Assembly: GCA_900465665.1 (NCBI GenBank)
Contig: UBJO01000020.1
Span: 1-64,000 of the forward strand
DNA length: 64,000 nt
Direction of reading: 5' to 3'
Origin: Hyphomicrobiales bacterium
GTDB lineage: Bacteria; Pseudomonadota; Alphaproteobacteria; Rhizobiales; Rhizobiaceae
Each line of letters starts with the position of its first letter. Positions within the stretch are counted from its first letter, which is position 1. The notes under the pieces are model-generated. The model was given only the letters and a program-made list of their open reading frames with translations. It made no database searches and was not told where the DNA came from. This document shows positions 8,553 through 19,699 of this stretch, one piece after another. The position numbers and the translations under genes were made by a program.

Positions 8553-9725
8553 TCAGACGCTCCCCGTTCCTGCGATCGGCTGGTCGCCGATGGCGAAGCG
8601 GGCCTTCAGGAGGCACTCCTCGTATTCGGCTTCCGCGGTGGAATCGATGACGATGCCGCCGCCGACATTGAAGACGGCGCGGCCGTCGTCGAAGAGGGTG
8701 AGCGTGCGGATGGCGACGGAAAAGCGCATGGCGCCCGAGGGCGCGATCATGCCGATGGCGCCGCAATAGACGTCGCGTGGGCCGTCTTCCAGCTCGTGCA
8801 GGATGGTCATCGCGCTGATCTTCGGCGCGCCCGTTATCGAGCCGCAGGGGAAGAGGGCGGCGAGGATGTCGCGGATTTCGAGGTTGGGCAGGAGCTTTGC
8901 CTGCACGTGGCTCACCATCTGGTGCACCGTAGGATAAGTCTCGATGTCGAAGAGTTTTGGGACGTCGAGCGTGCCGACCTCAGTGATGCGGGAGATGTCG
9001 TTGCGCAGGAGATCGACGATCATGCGGTTTTCGGCCTGCGTCTTGATGTCGGCGAGCATGGCTCGCTTGATCGCCTCGTCCTCGGCGGGGGTGCCGCCGC
9101 GCCTTGCCGTGCCCTTCATCGGATGCGTCTCGATCCAGCCTTCCTCGTCGGTGCGGAAAAAGAGCTCGGGCGAGCGCGACAGGATGACCGGGCCGCCGAG
9201 ATCGACCAGCGCGCCGTATTTCACCGGCTGTCGTTCGATTAACGACCAGAAGGCGGCACTGACATCGCCGGACCAGCGGGCCTCTATCGGCATGGTGAGA
9301 TTGGCCTGGTAGCAATCGCCCTGCATGAGGTGGTGGTGGAGGCGGTCGAAGCGGTTCTGGTAGGTGGAAAAATCCCATGCGGCTTTCGGCGCGGTCAGGA
9401 ACTCTTCGTTTTCAAGTCGCTGCGCGGGCTGTGCGAGCGGGTGGTCGTCCGGTTGAGGGTTGTCGAATATGCCGAAGCAGAGAAGTGGGGTTTCGCGGTT
9501 CTCGATGGCGAAACGGGCGAGCTTGTCCTCGAAGAGATGGCCGGCTTCGTAGGCGATGTAGCCGGCGAGCCACTTGCCCGCCTTTCTGGCCTCCTCCATG
9601 CGGGCGAGGCCGGTAAAGACCTCGGCGCGGGTGTGGGCGACGATGATCTCGGTCGGGTCGGCGAAGAGCATGACCTGGCCGGATGTGTCGTCGCGGAAGA
9701 GGATGTGGGGGGCGCGCCCGTTCAT
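8553..9725 (-). CDS. pabB: Aminodeoxychorismate synthase component I
   Basis: Converts chorismate plus ammonia (from a PabA glutaminase) to 4-amino-4-deoxychorismate. The 390-residue protein has the chorismate-binding domain: YQANLTMPIEARWSGD, ILSRSPELFFR, then THPMKGTARRG. The Lys in the PxKGT motif is the PabB hallmark, where anthranilate synthase has Ala. VGTLDVPKLFDIETYPTVHQMVSHV and PCGSITGAPKISAM follow. It is shorter than E. coli PabB because the N-terminal tryptophan-pocket domain is abbreviated, as is usual in rhizobia. It is translationally coupled to the lyase gene downstream. No pabA is nearby. Confidence 0.92.
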   Translation of the reverse strand: MNGRAPHILFRDDTSGQVMLFADPTEIIVAHTRAEVFTGLARMEEARKAGKWLAGYIAYEAGHLFEDKLARFAIENRETPLLCFGIFDNPQPDDHPLAQPAQRLENEEFLTAPKAAWDFSTYQNRFDRLHHHLMQGDCYQANLTMPIEARWSGDVSAAFWSLIERQPVKYGALVDLGGPVILSRSPELFFRTDEEGWIETHPMKGTARRGGTPAEDEAIKRAMLADIKTQAENRMIVDLLRNDISRITEVGTLDVPKLFDIETYPTVHQMVSHVQAKLLPNLEIRDILAALFPCGSITGAPKISAMTILHELEDGPRDVYCGAIGMIAPSGAMRFSVAIRTLTLFDDGRAVFNVGGGIVIDSTAEAEYEECLLKARFAIGDQPIAGTGSV

Positions 9726-9763
9726 GCTGAGTCCTGATTATGAAGCGGGGCGGTGCGGCAATC

Positions 9764-9790
9764 TCCCTTCTCCCCGTCGGGGAGAAGGGA
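9764..9790. repeat. Perfect 12-bp inverted repeat between pepF and pabB
   Basis: TCCCTTCTCCCC, a 3-base loop GTC, and its exact complement. It sits in the 72-base gap between pepF and pabB, both on the minus strand. The sequence resembles a common rhizobial intergenic palindrome. No T-run follows in either direction, so it more likely tunes mRNA stability or read-through than terminates. Confidence 0.6.
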
Positions 9791-9797
9791 CCACACC

Positions 9798-11651
9798 TCA
9801 GCCCTTATCTAGCGCTTCCAGCTCGTCGATCAGCCCCTCGATCATCGACAAACCCTTGCTCCAGAACGACGGATCGGTGGCGTCGAGGCCGAAGGGCTTG
9901 AGGAGTTCGGAGTGGTGCTTGGTGCCGCCGGCCTTCAGGAGTTCGAAATACTTGTCCTGGAAGCCCTGATCCGCCTTCTGGTAGACGGCGTAGAGCGAGT
10001 TTACCAGGCAGTCGCCGAAGGCGTAGGCGTAGACGTAGAAGGGCGAGTGGATGAAGTGAGGGATGTAGGTCCAGTAGGTCTCGTAACCCTCGGAGATCTT
10101 GATCGCCGGGCCGAGGCTTTCGGCCTGGACGGACAGCCACAGTTCGCCGATCTGCTCGGCCGTCAGCTCGCCTTCTTTGCGGGCGGTGTGAACCTTGCGC
10201 TCGAATTCGTAGAAGGCGATCTGGCGCACGACCGTGTTGATCATGTCCTCGACCTTCTGCGCGAGCATCGCCTTGCGCTCGCGCTTGTCCTTTGTCTTGT
10301 CGAGAAGGGCGCGGAAGGTCAGCATTTCGCCGAAGACGGAGGCGGTTTCGGCAAGCGTCAGCGGCGTCTGGCACATCAGCGCGCCCTGGCCGCCGGCGAG
10401 CACCTGGTGAACGCCGTGGCCGAGCTCATGGGCGAGCGTCATCACGTCGCGCGGCTTGCCGAGATAGTTGACGAGCACATAGGGGTGGGCGGAGGGAACG
10501 GTCGGGTGCGCGAAGGCGCCCGGCGCCTTGCCGCGGCGAACCGGCGCGTCGATCCACTCCTCGTCGAAGAAGCGCTTGGCGATCGCGGCCATCTCTGGAG
10601 CGAAATTGCCATAGGCTGAGAGAACGGTGTCCTTGGCCTCGGTCCAGGAAATGACGGCGTTGGAGGTTCCCGGCAGCGGCGCGTTGCGGTCCCAGAACTC
10701 CATCTGATCCATTCCGAGCCACTTCGCCTTCATCGTATAGTAGCGGTGCGACAGGCGAGGATAGGCGTCGCGGACGGCGGCTGCCAGCGCATCGACCACT
10801 TCGCGCTCGACGCGGTTGGCGAGGTGTCTTGAATCGGCGATGTCCTCGAAGCCGCGCCAGCGGTCGGAAATGTCCTTGTCCTTGGCGAGCGTGTTGGTGA
10901 TCAGCGTGAAGATGCGCAGATTGTCCTTGAAGGTCTTGGCGAGCGCCATGGCGCCCTTGCGGCGCACTTCGGGGTCGCGGTCCTGCAGCATGTTCAGCGT
11001 CACTTCGATCGACAGCATCTCGCCATCCACCTCGAAGCGCAGCTCGGCCATGGTCTCGTCGAACAGGCGGTTGAAGGCGGCGGCCGAGGTCATCGACTTC
11101 TCGAGGAAGAGTTGCTCCAGCTTGTCGTCGAGCTGGTAGGGCTTGTCCTTGCGCAGGTCGACCAGCCAGGGGCGATAGTGGCCGGCATCGGGGTCGTTGG
11201 CCATACAGGCGTCGATCACGGCGTCGTCGATGCGGTTGAGCTCGAGCGTGAAGAACAGCAGGTGGCCGGAGAAATTGGTGATCTTCGCCTGCACGTCGCC
11301 GTAGAGCTTGCCGTTGGTCGGGCTCGAGGTGTCGGAGAAATAGGTGAGGCCGGCGAATGAACCGAGGCGGCCGATGATGTCGTCCAGCGCTTCATATTCC
11401 TTCAGCGCCTGGCCGATGCCGTCTGCGCCCTTCTTCGTTGCGGCGTCCGAGAGCTTGCCCTTCCACTTGGCTTCGAAGGCAAGAGAATCCTTTTCGGCCT
11501 TCGCCATGTCGGCCTTGAAGGCGTCGGAGGTGGCGGAAGGATAGAGGTCCTGAAGCTTCCAGGTCGGGAGGTCGCCGAGTTCGATCGTCTTCGCGGAACC
11601 GGCATTGCTTACCGAAAAGTTGTATTCGGCGCCGAAGAGCGGGTTTTTCAT
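9798..11651 (-). CDS. pepF: Oligoendopeptidase F (M3 family metallopeptidase)
   Basis: A cytosolic zinc endopeptidase that degrades short peptides. The 617-residue length is right for PepF. The zinc site is HELGH at residues 408-412 within TLAHELGHGVHQVLAG. It is preceded by VPSAHPYVLVNYLGKPRDV and followed by TLAETASVFGEM, which carries the third zinc ligand Glu. The N-terminal all-helical oligopeptidase_F domain covers roughly residues 125-190. There is no signal peptide. It lies alone upstream of pabB on the same strand with a palindromic repeat between them. Confidence 0.94.
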   Translation of the reverse strand: MKNPLFGAEYNFSVSNAGSAKTIELGDLPTWKLQDLYPSATSDAFKADMAKAEKDSLAFEAKWKGKLSDAATKKGADGIGQALKEYEALDDIIGRLGSFAGLTYFSDTSSPTNGKLYGDVQAKITNFSGHLLFFTLELNRIDDAVIDACMANDPDAGHYRPWLVDLRKDKPYQLDDKLEQLFLEKSMTSAAAFNRLFDETMAELRFEVDGEMLSIEVTLNMLQDRDPEVRRKGAMALAKTFKDNLRIFTLITNTLAKDKDISDRWRGFEDIADSRHLANRVEREVVDALAAAVRDAYPRLSHRYYTMKAKWLGMDQMEFWDRNAPLPGTSNAVISWTEAKDTVLSAYGNFAPEMAAIAKRFFDEEWIDAPVRRGKAPGAFAHPTVPSAHPYVLVNYLGKPRDVMTLAHELGHGVHQVLAGGQGALMCQTPLTLAETASVFGEMLTFRALLDKTKDKRERKAMLAQKVEDMINTVVRQIAFYEFERKVHTARKEGELTAEQIGELWLSVQAESLGPAIKISEGYETYWTYIPHFIHSPFYVYAYAFGDCLVNSLYAVYQKADQGFQDKYFELLKAGGTKHHSELLKPFGLDATDPSFWSKGLSMIEGLIDELEALDKG

Positions 11652-11860
11652 AAGCGGGATCCTCTTCCTATTTTACGACAGCTCTGACTGTCTAAGCGCC
11701 CAAAGCCTTGGCATCAAGGGGCTTTTCGTCGCGCAGGAGCGTCGTTTCGAGGCGAATCCGCCTTCGTCACAAACGTTAAAATGCGATTATTTCTCAAAAC
11801 TGGATGTTCAAGCCTTTCTGCGACATTGCCATTCAAGGTTTCGCATGAAGTGAGGCAGCA

Positions 11861-13414
<1,554 letters not shown>

Positions 13415-13588
13415 GGTGTTTCAGTTAAGATTCCGGCAATCATCTTTTGTTACCAATCATAAACCACTTGTTAGTGGCCTGTTCACTATGTAAAGAAAAG
13501 GTTGATCATGTGTGGCATTTTTGCCATCGTGTGACCGCATTTCACAGTCAAGGGTCAGATTGAGGGACCATCGGCTGTCTGACGGGGA

Positions 13589-15505
13589 TTGAGTTTGCCG
13601 GATCTGAATTGGAATACGAAGCCTTCGCGCCCGACATGGCGCAACAGGTGCGCAGACCTTTGCGGAAAGGTGACAAGGACGGCTATGGCCGCCCTTCTCG
13701 CAGTTGCAGTTTCGTCCCCGGTGCTCGTCGGCTCCAGTACGCCGTCCGAAGCGGCGGGCGAAACGCGTAGTCTCAAGCTTTACTTCATTCACACGGGTGA
13801 AAAGGCTGTCATCACCTATAAGCGCAACGGCAGGTTCGACCCCAAGGGTCTCGAGCAGCTGAACCGCTTCCTTCGCGACTGGCGCAAGAACCAGCCGACG
13901 AAGATGGACCCGCGCCTCTTCGACTTGATCTGGGAAGTCTACCGCCAGAGCGGTTCCAAGGATTACATCAACGTCGTCTGCGGTTTCCGTTCGCCGGGCA
14001 CCAACGCCATGCTGAAGAACCGCTCGCGCAATTCCGGCGTCGCCGAGAAGAGCCAGCACATGCTCGGCAAGGCGATGGACTTCTTCATTCCTGACGTAAA
14101 ACTGGCGACTTTGCGCGCGATCGGCATGAAAATGCAGGTCGGCGGCGTTGGTTTCTATCCGAAATCCGGTTCGCCCTTCGTGCACATGGATGTCGGCGGC
14201 GTTCGCGCATGGCCGCGCATGAACCGCGACGAACTCGTCCGTCTCTTCCCGAACGGCAACACGATGCACATCCCGGCCGACGGCAAGCCGCTGCCGGGTT
14301 ATGAGCAGGCGGTCGCCGATTACAAGCGTCGCGTCAGCGACAGCTCGGTGCAGATGGCAAGCTCCGGCGCCTATACCGGTTCGGCCAGCGAAGAGCGCAA
14401 GAAGCCGAAGACCTTGTTTGCAGCCCTGTTTGGTGGTGGCGCGGACGAGGAAGAGGATAACTCCGACGACAGCACGCCAGCCGTTGCCAAGGCAACGCCG
14501 CCGAAGGCCGCCGATATGCCGAACGCAGCTGATCCGAGCCAGGGCGCCCCGGCTCAGGCAGAAGCTTCGCAGCAGACCGAAGTCGCAAGCGTCAACGCGC
14601 CGATCCCGCAGGTGCGGCCGGCGTTCGCAAATCAGCCTGGCGGCAGCGAAGTGGCCAGCGCCCTTGTCGCCCCGCAATCGGGTAATGCCGCGCAGGATGC
14701 TCTTGCCGCTGTGACCGATCAGGGCCAGCAGGGCTATGCGGATCTCAGCGCGTATAGCGTTCCGGTGCCTTCGCTCCTCGGTGCACGTCGTTCTCCGGGA
14801 GACGCGGAAGTCGCTTCAGCCGATCCGGCTGCCGCGATGACGGGGAATCTCGCGGCCGTGCCGACGCCGGCTGAGCGTCCGGCTCTGGCAGAAAAGCTCC
14901 TGGCGGCGGCGAATGCCGATCCGGAAGCCGGTGTCGATGAGGCAGATCAGCAGGGTACGCTTTCTCCAGCTGTTGCCGATGCTCTCAACCAGCAGAACAC
15001 TGCCAATCACGGCCAGCTTGCAGCCAACCAGCCGCCGGTATCGAGCGTCGAACAGGCTATAAACGCAGCGATGCCACAAAAGGTTCCGGCCGAAAAACCG
15101 CCGGTGCAGCTGGCAGCGCTTGCGCCCGCGACCAAGTCGGCAAGCTTCGGCGATGCCTTCGATGTGCCGAAGCCGGCAATCGAGCCGAGTGCGGCTCAGA
15201 GCCTGCCCTCGAAGGGTGGCCGCCCGACCAAGCATGAAGCCGCTGAGGCCGATGCCAGCCGCGCGACTGTGACCACCGAGCCGAAGCTGACGCAGAAGAT
15301 CATCTCGCAGTGGGCGCTCAGCAATGCGCGCATGGAAATGGTGACCAAGCCGGTCAAGGCACCGCGTTTCGTCAGCCAGACGCTGCGCGCGCAGCCGAAG
15401 GCCGTCTATGCCGAGGGCTTCACCAAGACGGCGTCGATCGATACGGGCCGTTTCAGCGGTACGGCGGTCAACTTCATGGAAGTGCGCAAGTTCGAATCGA
15501 ACTAA
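13589..15505 (+). CDS. DUF882 (YcbK-like, peptidase M15-fold) exported protein with long Ala/Pro-rich tail
   Basis: Residues 33-56 look like a signal peptide (MAALLAVAVSSPVLVGSSTPSEAAG). The DUF882 domain then covers about residues 60-235. Its zinc-peptidase-like motifs are VVCGFRSPGTNAML, SQHMLGKAMDFFIP and SPFVHMDVGGVRAWPRM (SxHxxGxAxD and HxD). Family members are periplasmic murein-directed proteins. The remaining ~400 residues are low-complexity, rich in Ala, Pro, Gln and Ser, and probably extended. The start is uncertain. I give the TTG at 13589; a GTG or the ATG at the signal-peptide core is possible. A terminator follows directly. Confidence 0.8.
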   Translation: MSLPDLNWNTKPSRPTWRNRCADLCGKVTRTAMAALLAVAVSSPVLVGSSTPSEAAGETRSLKLYFIHTGEKAVITYKRNGRFDPKGLEQLNRFLRDWRKNQPTKMDPRLFDLIWEVYRQSGSKDYINVVCGFRSPGTNAMLKNRSRNSGVAEKSQHMLGKAMDFFIPDVKLATLRAIGMKMQVGGVGFYPKSGSPFVHMDVGGVRAWPRMNRDELVRLFPNGNTMHIPADGKPLPGYEQAVADYKRRVSDSSVQMASSGAYTGSASEERKKPKTLFAALFGGGADEEEDNSDDSTPAVAKATPPKAADMPNAADPSQGAPAQAEASQQTEVASVNAPIPQVRPAFANQPGGSEVASALVAPQSGNAAQDALAAVTDQGQQGYADLSAYSVPVPSLLGARRSPGDAEVASADPAAAMTGNLAAVPTPAERPALAEKLLAAANADPEAGVDEADQQGTLSPAVADALNQQNTANHGQLAANQPPVSSVEQAINAAMPQKVPAEKPPVQLAALAPATKSASFGDAFDVPKPAIEPSAAQSLPSKGGRPTKHEAAEADASRATVTTEPKLTQKIISQWALSNARMEMVTKPVKAPRFVSQTLRAQPKAVYAEGFTKTASIDTGRFSGTAVNFMEVRKFESN

Positions 15506-15530
15506 GCCATCTTCCAGATCAGACAATCAG

Positions 15531-15558
15531 AACCGTCGGAGCGATCCGGCGGTTTTTT
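15531..15558 (+). terminator. Rho-independent terminator of the DUF882 gene
   Basis: The stem AACCGTCGG/CCGGCGGTT (one G-U pair) with a 6-base loop is followed at once by a T-run, 26 bases past the DUF882 stop codon. Confidence 0.88.
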
Positions 15559-15598
15559 GTTGGTGGCGTTGGATGCGCGCAAGTAACGGAGAGCGGTG

Positions 15599-16366
15599 AT
15601 GAAGATTGGGTTCGTGGGCACGGGGATGATCACCGAGGCCATGGTCAAGGGGATGCTCGGCTCGTCGCTCGACTTGTCGCGGATCACCGTTTCGCCGCGC
15701 AATGGCGAGATCGCGGCGCGCCTTGCGGAATCGTCGCCGCTGGTCGAGATCGGCGCCGACAACCAGGCCGTGGTTGATGCCGCCGATATTCTGTTCCTGG
15801 CGATCCGGCCGCAGATATCAGAAGAGGTGATCAAGGGCCTGCGGTTCCGTGCCGGGCAGAGCGTCATCAGCGTGGTTGCGGCCACGGATCGGGCGAAGCT
15901 CGAGGACTGGATCGATACGCCTGTCGAAATCACCCAGGCCATTCCGCTGCCCTTCGTTGCCGCGCGCGCAGGCGTGACCGCGATCTATCCTGGGAATGAT
16001 ACGGTGGCTGCGATCTTTTCGGCGCTAGGCAGTGCCGTCGCCTGCGAGACGCGCGCGGAGTATGATCTGCTGGCGGCCGCAAGCTCACTGATGGCCACCT
16101 ATTTCGGCATTCTCGACCGCACCACCGGCTGGCTCGCCGATCAGGGGATGCCCGAGGATAAGGCGCGGGCCTATCTGGCGCCGTTGTTCCTCAGCCTCGC
16201 GCATGAGGCGGTCAAGCATGGCGAGACGCCGCTCACCGCACTCAAGGAGGAGTTCTCCACCAAGGGTGGCTTGAACGAGCAGGTGTTCGAGGACTTCGAC
16301 CACAAGGGCGGCAGCGGCGCGCTGATCGCGGCGCTCGATCGCGTGCTGGCACGGATCAAGGGGTAG
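15599..16366 (+). CDS. proC: Pyrroline-5-carboxylate reductase family protein
   Basis: Reduces 1-pyrroline-5-carboxylate to proline with NAD(P)H. A Rossmann start MKIGFVGTGMITEAMVKGML is followed by DILFLAIRPQISEEV and the dimerisation domain with EEFSTKGGLNEQVFEDF, which corresponds to the family's TSPGGTT region in altered form. At 255 residues it is slightly short. The altered C-terminal signature means a related NAD(P)-dependent imine reductase cannot be excluded. I chose the ATG at 15599, with a GGAG site 7 bases upstream, over the GTG three bases before. Confidence 0.78.
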   Translation: MKIGFVGTGMITEAMVKGMLGSSLDLSRITVSPRNGEIAARLAESSPLVEIGADNQAVVDAADILFLAIRPQISEEVIKGLRFRAGQSVISVVAATDRAKLEDWIDTPVEITQAIPLPFVAARAGVTAIYPGNDTVAAIFSALGSAVACETRAEYDLLAAASSLMATYFGILDRTTGWLADQGMPEDKARAYLAPLFLSLAHEAVKHGETPLTALKEEFSTKGGLNEQVFEDFDHKGGSGALIAALDRVLARIKG

Positions 16367-16377
16367 GGCAGCCCGGT

Positions 16378-16572
16378 TCAGGGCTTGCCGGGATTGTCGT
16401 TGGCGGTCGTGCGAAACTGCTCGTCCTCGAGCACGCGCGCGCCGGTATCGAGCACCCGGATCACCATCTCGTAGATGTTGAGCGCGCGTTTGCTTGAAGG
16501 CATGCTGTTGTCGAGAATCGTGAGCGCCTGGCGCAGGCGCTCGGCCAGTTCCTTGTCGGTGATCGTTTTCAC
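16378..16572 (-). CDS. Small conserved-looking hypothetical protein
   Basis: A 64-residue helical protein beginning (GTG) KTITDKELAERLRQALTILDNSMPSSKRALNIYEMVIRVLDTG. I do not recognise it. I chose the GTG at 16572 because a GGAG site precedes it by about 9 bases and the upstream extension to 16671 is compositionally unlike protein. It ends 11 bases from the convergent proC stop and lies between proC and the FAD oxidoreductase gene. Confidence 0.6.
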   Translation of the reverse strand: MKTITDKELAERLRQALTILDNSMPSSKRALNIYEMVIRVLDTGARVLEDEQFRTTANDNPGKP

Positions 16573-16674
16573 GAAATGCGCTCCGCAAGTTGCTCCTCTG
16601 ACTGTGCAATCTACCGCGAATTGCGTGGTGAAACCACTATCCGAAGGTTGGAGACGGGCGTTGTGCGCCACCTT

Positions 16675-17787
16675 TCAGCCGGCGATTTCGGACATGACGT
16701 GTTCGGCGATTGCAAGCGACGAGGTAAGACCCGGGCTCTCGATGCCATAGAGATGCACCATGCCGCTGACGCCGTGGACTGAGGGGCCGTGAATGGCGAA
16801 GTCGGCGGCGGGCTGGCCGGGGCCGGAGAGTTTGGGGCGGATGCCGCTATAGGCGGGCTGCAGGCAGTTGTCGGGCAGGCCGGGCCAGTAGCGGCGGATT
16901 TCGTCGTAGAACCGCTCGCAGCGCGTAGGATCGACCTCGTAGTCGATCGCGTCGATCCACTCGACATCGGGCCCGAAGCGGATGGAACCGCCAAGATCCA
17001 TGGTCAGGTGCACGCCGAGGCCGCCATCCTCCGGCACCGGATAGATCAGCCGCGAGAAGACGTTGCGTGTCGGGGCGGCGAAATAGTTGCCCTTGGCGAG
17101 GTGGAGCCTGGGCACCGTGGCGTGGTCGAAGCCCGAGACGAGCCGGGCGAGATCATTGGCGCGCAGGCCGGCGGTGTTGATGAAGTGGCGCGATGATACG
17201 TCGTATTCCTCGCCGCTCGTCTTGTCGCGGGTGCGCAGGACGAAGCGGTTGTCGGCGGCCTCGCCTGACATGATCTCGGTGTTGAGGGCGATGAAGGCGC
17301 CGTTCTCCTCGGCATCCCCGCGCAAGGCGAGCATCAGCGCATGGCTGTCGATGATGCCGGTCGAGGGCGAGGCGAGGGCGGCGACGCAGTTCAGCGCCGG
17401 TTCGCGCGCCGTCGCTTCCTCGCCTGAGATCAGCACGAGATCATCGACGCCGCATTCGGCCGCCTTGATGCGGATGGCTTCCAGTTTTTCGACCTGCGAT
17501 TGGCTGGTGGCGACGATGAACTTGCCGCAGCGGGCGTGAGGAATGTGCCTGTCCTCAGCGTAGCGATAAAGCTTTCCGCGCCCTTCGATGCAGAGCCGCG
17601 CCTTCAGCGATCCCGGTGGATAGTAGATGCCTGCGTGGATGACTTCGGAATTGCGGGAGCTGGTCTCCATGCCGATCATCGGGTTGGCCTCGATGACCAG
17701 CGTCTCCAGACCGCGTATCGCCGCTTCGCGCGCGATCGCCAGCCCGATTACGCCGGCCCCGGCGATGATGCAGCCGACCTCATCCAT
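16675..17787 (-). CDS. FAD-dependent oxidoreductase, L-2-hydroxyglutarate oxidase-like
   Basis: A 370-residue DAO-family flavoenzyme. The N-terminal dinucleotide motif is IIAGAGVIGLAIAREAAIRG, then SSRNSEVIHAGIYYPPGSLKARLC, a pattern shared with LhgO-type L-2-hydroxyglutarate oxidases. The C-terminal block YSGIRPKLSGPGQPAADFAIHG also fits that group. It would oxidise a 2-hydroxyacid and pass electrons to the membrane quinone pool or to oxygen. The substrate is inferred from the family only. It is monocistronic, and the ATG at 17787 gives a normal N-terminus. Confidence 0.82.
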   Translation of the reverse strand: MDEVGCIIAGAGVIGLAIAREAAIRGLETLVIEANPMIGMETSSRNSEVIHAGIYYPPGSLKARLCIEGRGKLYRYAEDRHIPHARCGKFIVATSQSQVEKLEAIRIKAAECGVDDLVLISGEEATAREPALNCVAALASPSTGIIDSHALMLALRGDAEENGAFIALNTEIMSGEAADNRFVLRTRDKTSGEEYDVSSRHFINTAGLRANDLARLVSGFDHATVPRLHLAKGNYFAAPTRNVFSRLIYPVPEDGGLGVHLTMDLGGSIRFGPDVEWIDAIDYEVDPTRCERFYDEIRRYWPGLPDNCLQPAYSGIRPKLSGPGQPAADFAIHGPSVHGVSGMVHLYGIESPGLTSSLAIAEHVMSEIAG

Positions 17788-17852
17788 TCCAATCCTCCTG
17801 CGACGCCTCGATCACTACCGCAATCGGCAGGGCGATCAAAGTCCTGCAATCC

Positions 17853-17880
17853 TAGAGCTTTTGGCGTAGAGCTTTTGGCA
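17853..17880. repeat. 14-base tandem duplication
   Basis: The unit TAGAGCTTTTGGC plus one variable base occurs twice back to back in the gap between the oxidoreductase and dehydrogenase genes. No function is evident; it may be a replication-slippage duplication near the divergent promoters. Confidence 0.5.
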
Positions 17881-18049
17881 TGAGTGGCATGACCGATTGG
17901 GGGGAGACACAGGCCTATTTCGGTTTATAACGTCGCATGCCCTGAGAAACAGCATCCGTTCGGCCTATATGAGGCATGTGCGTAGCGTGCCCCCGGCGCG
18001 CCGTTCGCTGTCCGACAAATTGATTTGATGAAGACGACAAGGATTAATC

Positions 18050-19486
18050 ATGCAGACCTATCCCGATGTGAAGCTGTTCATCGACGGCGAATGGAAGAAT
18101 GCCGCCTCCGGCAAGACGCTGCCCGTCACCGACCCGGCCACGGGTGAGACCATCGGCACCATTCCGCATGCCTCCCGCGAGGATCTCGACGCAGCACTCG
18201 CCGCAGCCGACAAGGGCTTCCGCGTCTGGCGCGATACCTCTCCCTTCGACCGTTCGAAGATGATGCGCCGCGCCGCCGACCTGTTGCGCGAGCGCAAGGA
18301 AACCATCGCCTGGATGATGACGCGCGAGCAGGGCAAGCCGCTGGCGCAGTCGCTGGTCGAAATCGCCGGTGCAGCAGACGTGATCGACTGGTTCGCCGAA
18401 GAAGCGCGCCGTACCTATGGTCAGATCATCCCGTCGCGCGCGCCGAATGTCACGCAGCTGGCGATCAAGTCGCCGGTCGGCCCGGTCGCGGCGTTTACGC
18501 CGTGGAATTTCCCGATCAACCAGGTGGTGCGCAAGCTTTCGGCCGCTATCGCCGCCGGCTGCTCGATCATCGTCAAGGCGCCCGAGGAAACCCCGGCATC
18601 GCCGGCTGAACTCATCCGCGTCTTCGCCGATGCGGGCATTCCCAATGGTGTCGTCAACCTCGTCTACGGCATTCCGGCCGAGATCTCCGAGTATTTGATC
18701 TCGCACCCCGTCATCCGCAAGATCTCGTTCACCGGCTCGACGCCTGTCGGCAAGCAGCTGGCGGCGCTGGCCGGCCTGCACATGAAGCGGGCGACCATGG
18801 AGCTCGGCGGTCACGCCCCGGTCATGGTGTTCGATGATGCCAATGTCGATCAGGCCGTGTCGATCATGGCCGGCTCGAAATTCCGCAACGCTGGCCAGGT
18901 CTGCGTCGCGCCGACGCGCTTTCTGGTGCAGGACGGCGTCATGGACCAGTTCACGGATGGCTTCGTCAAGGCCGCGCAGGCGGTCAAGGTCGGCAATGGC
19001 CTGGACGCAGGCGTCGAGATGGGTCCGCTTGCCAATGAGCGTAGTATCCCGGCTCTCGAAGAGCTGATCAACGATGCCGTCTCGAAGGGTGCTGAACTGA
19101 AGACCGGCGGCCGCCGCATCGGCAACACCGGCAACTTCTTCGAGCCGACGGTGCTTGCCAACGTGCCGCTTTCGGCGCGCGTGATGAACGAGGAGCCCTT
19201 CGGCCCGCTCGCCATCATCAACCGCTTCTCGACGCTCGACGACGCGATCACCGAAGCAAACCGCCTGCCGTTCGGCCTGGCCTCCTTCGCCTTCACCAGC
19301 TCCAGCGCCACCGCGCAGGCGCTTGGCCGCCGCGTGGAAGCCGGCATGCTGTCGATCAACCACAACGGCCTTGCGCTGCCAGAAGTGCCGTTCGGCGGCA
19401 TCAAGGATTCGGGCTACGGCACGGAAGGCGGCTCGGAAGCGATCAACGCCTATCTCGACGTGCGCTACGTCACGCAGCTCGGCTGA
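18050..19486 (+). CDS. NAD(P)-dependent succinate-semialdehyde dehydrogenase
   Basis: An aldehyde dehydrogenase of 478 residues that oxidises succinate semialdehyde (or a close aldehyde) to the acid. The catalytic Cys is residue 285 in [11 protein letters not shown] and the general-base Glu is residue 251 in MELGGHAPV. The cofactor motif is [11 protein letters not shown], and [21 protein letters not shown] is the family's Asn block. The C-terminal [19 protein letters not shown] is typical of GabD-like enzymes. It is a single gene with a strong terminator, the last core gene before the island. The exact aldehyde is inferred from similarity only. Confidence 0.9.
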   Translation: MQTYPDVKLFIDGEWKNAASGKTLPVTDPATGETIGTIPHASREDLDAALAAADKGFRVWRDTSPFDRSKMMRRAADLLRERKETIAWMMTREQGKPLAQSLVEIAGAADVIDWFAEEARRTYGQIIPSRAPNVTQLAIKSPVGPVAAFTPWNFPINQVVRKLSAAIAAGCSIIVKAPEETPASPAELIRVFADAGIPNGVVNLVYGIPAEISEYLISHPVIRKISFTGSTPVGKQLAALAGLHMKRATMELGGHAPVMVFDDANVDQAVSIMAGSKFRNAGQVCVAPTRFLVQDGVMDQFTDGFVKAAQAVKVGNGLDAGVEMGPLANERSIPALEELINDAVSKGAELKTGGRRIGNTGNFFEPTVLANVPLSARVMNEEPFGPLAIINRFSTLDDAITEANRLPFGLASFAFTSSSATAQALGRRVEAGMLSINHNGLALPEVPFGGIKDSGYGTEGGSEAINAYLDVRYVTQLG

Positions 19487-19507
19487 TTGCCGAGCAGAGA
19501 GACAAAA

Positions 19508-19542
19508 AGAAAGCCGCCGGGGCGACCCGGCGGCTTTCTTGT
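19508..19542. terminator. Rho-independent terminator after the dehydrogenase gene
   Basis: The perfect stem AGAAAGCCGCCGGG/CCCGGCGGCTTTCT with a short loop sits 22 bases after the dehydrogenase stop. It also lies just past the stop of the opposing gapR fragment, so it probably served both genes. Confidence 0.85.
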
Positions 19543-19564
19543 TTGGTTCGATCGTAACCGGAAA

Positions 19565-19699
19565 TCAGGCTTCAGCCGGACCTTCGATCATGCCGAGGGC
19601 GGCGAGGTAGGTGTCGAGGATTGCTTCTTCCTCGAGACGCTCCTGCTCATCCTTCTTGCGCAACGCGATGACCTTTTTCAGGATCTTGGTGTCGAAGCC
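19565..19699 (-). pseudogene. gapR: 3' fragment of a gapR (DUF2312) gene at the island edge
   Basis: The minus strand reads [17 protein letters not shown], then [20 protein letters not shown], ending in a stop at 19565. These are the last 44 codons of GapR, the small nucleoid-associated protein that tracks overtwisted DNA in alphaproteobacteria. Similarity stops sharply at 19699/19700, where the next upstream codon is TAA and the sequence becomes unlike gapR. The fragment has no start and cannot be expressed. It marks the left junction of the accessory region. The rest of the gene is expected beyond the far end of the island or elsewhere. Confidence 0.85.

Noticed and set aside
13508..13534. 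Short frame MCGIFAIV followed by a stop, like the start of a class II glutamine amidotransferase
   Set aside because: Only eight codons long with no continuation in any frame; most likely chance in the leader of the DUF882 gene.
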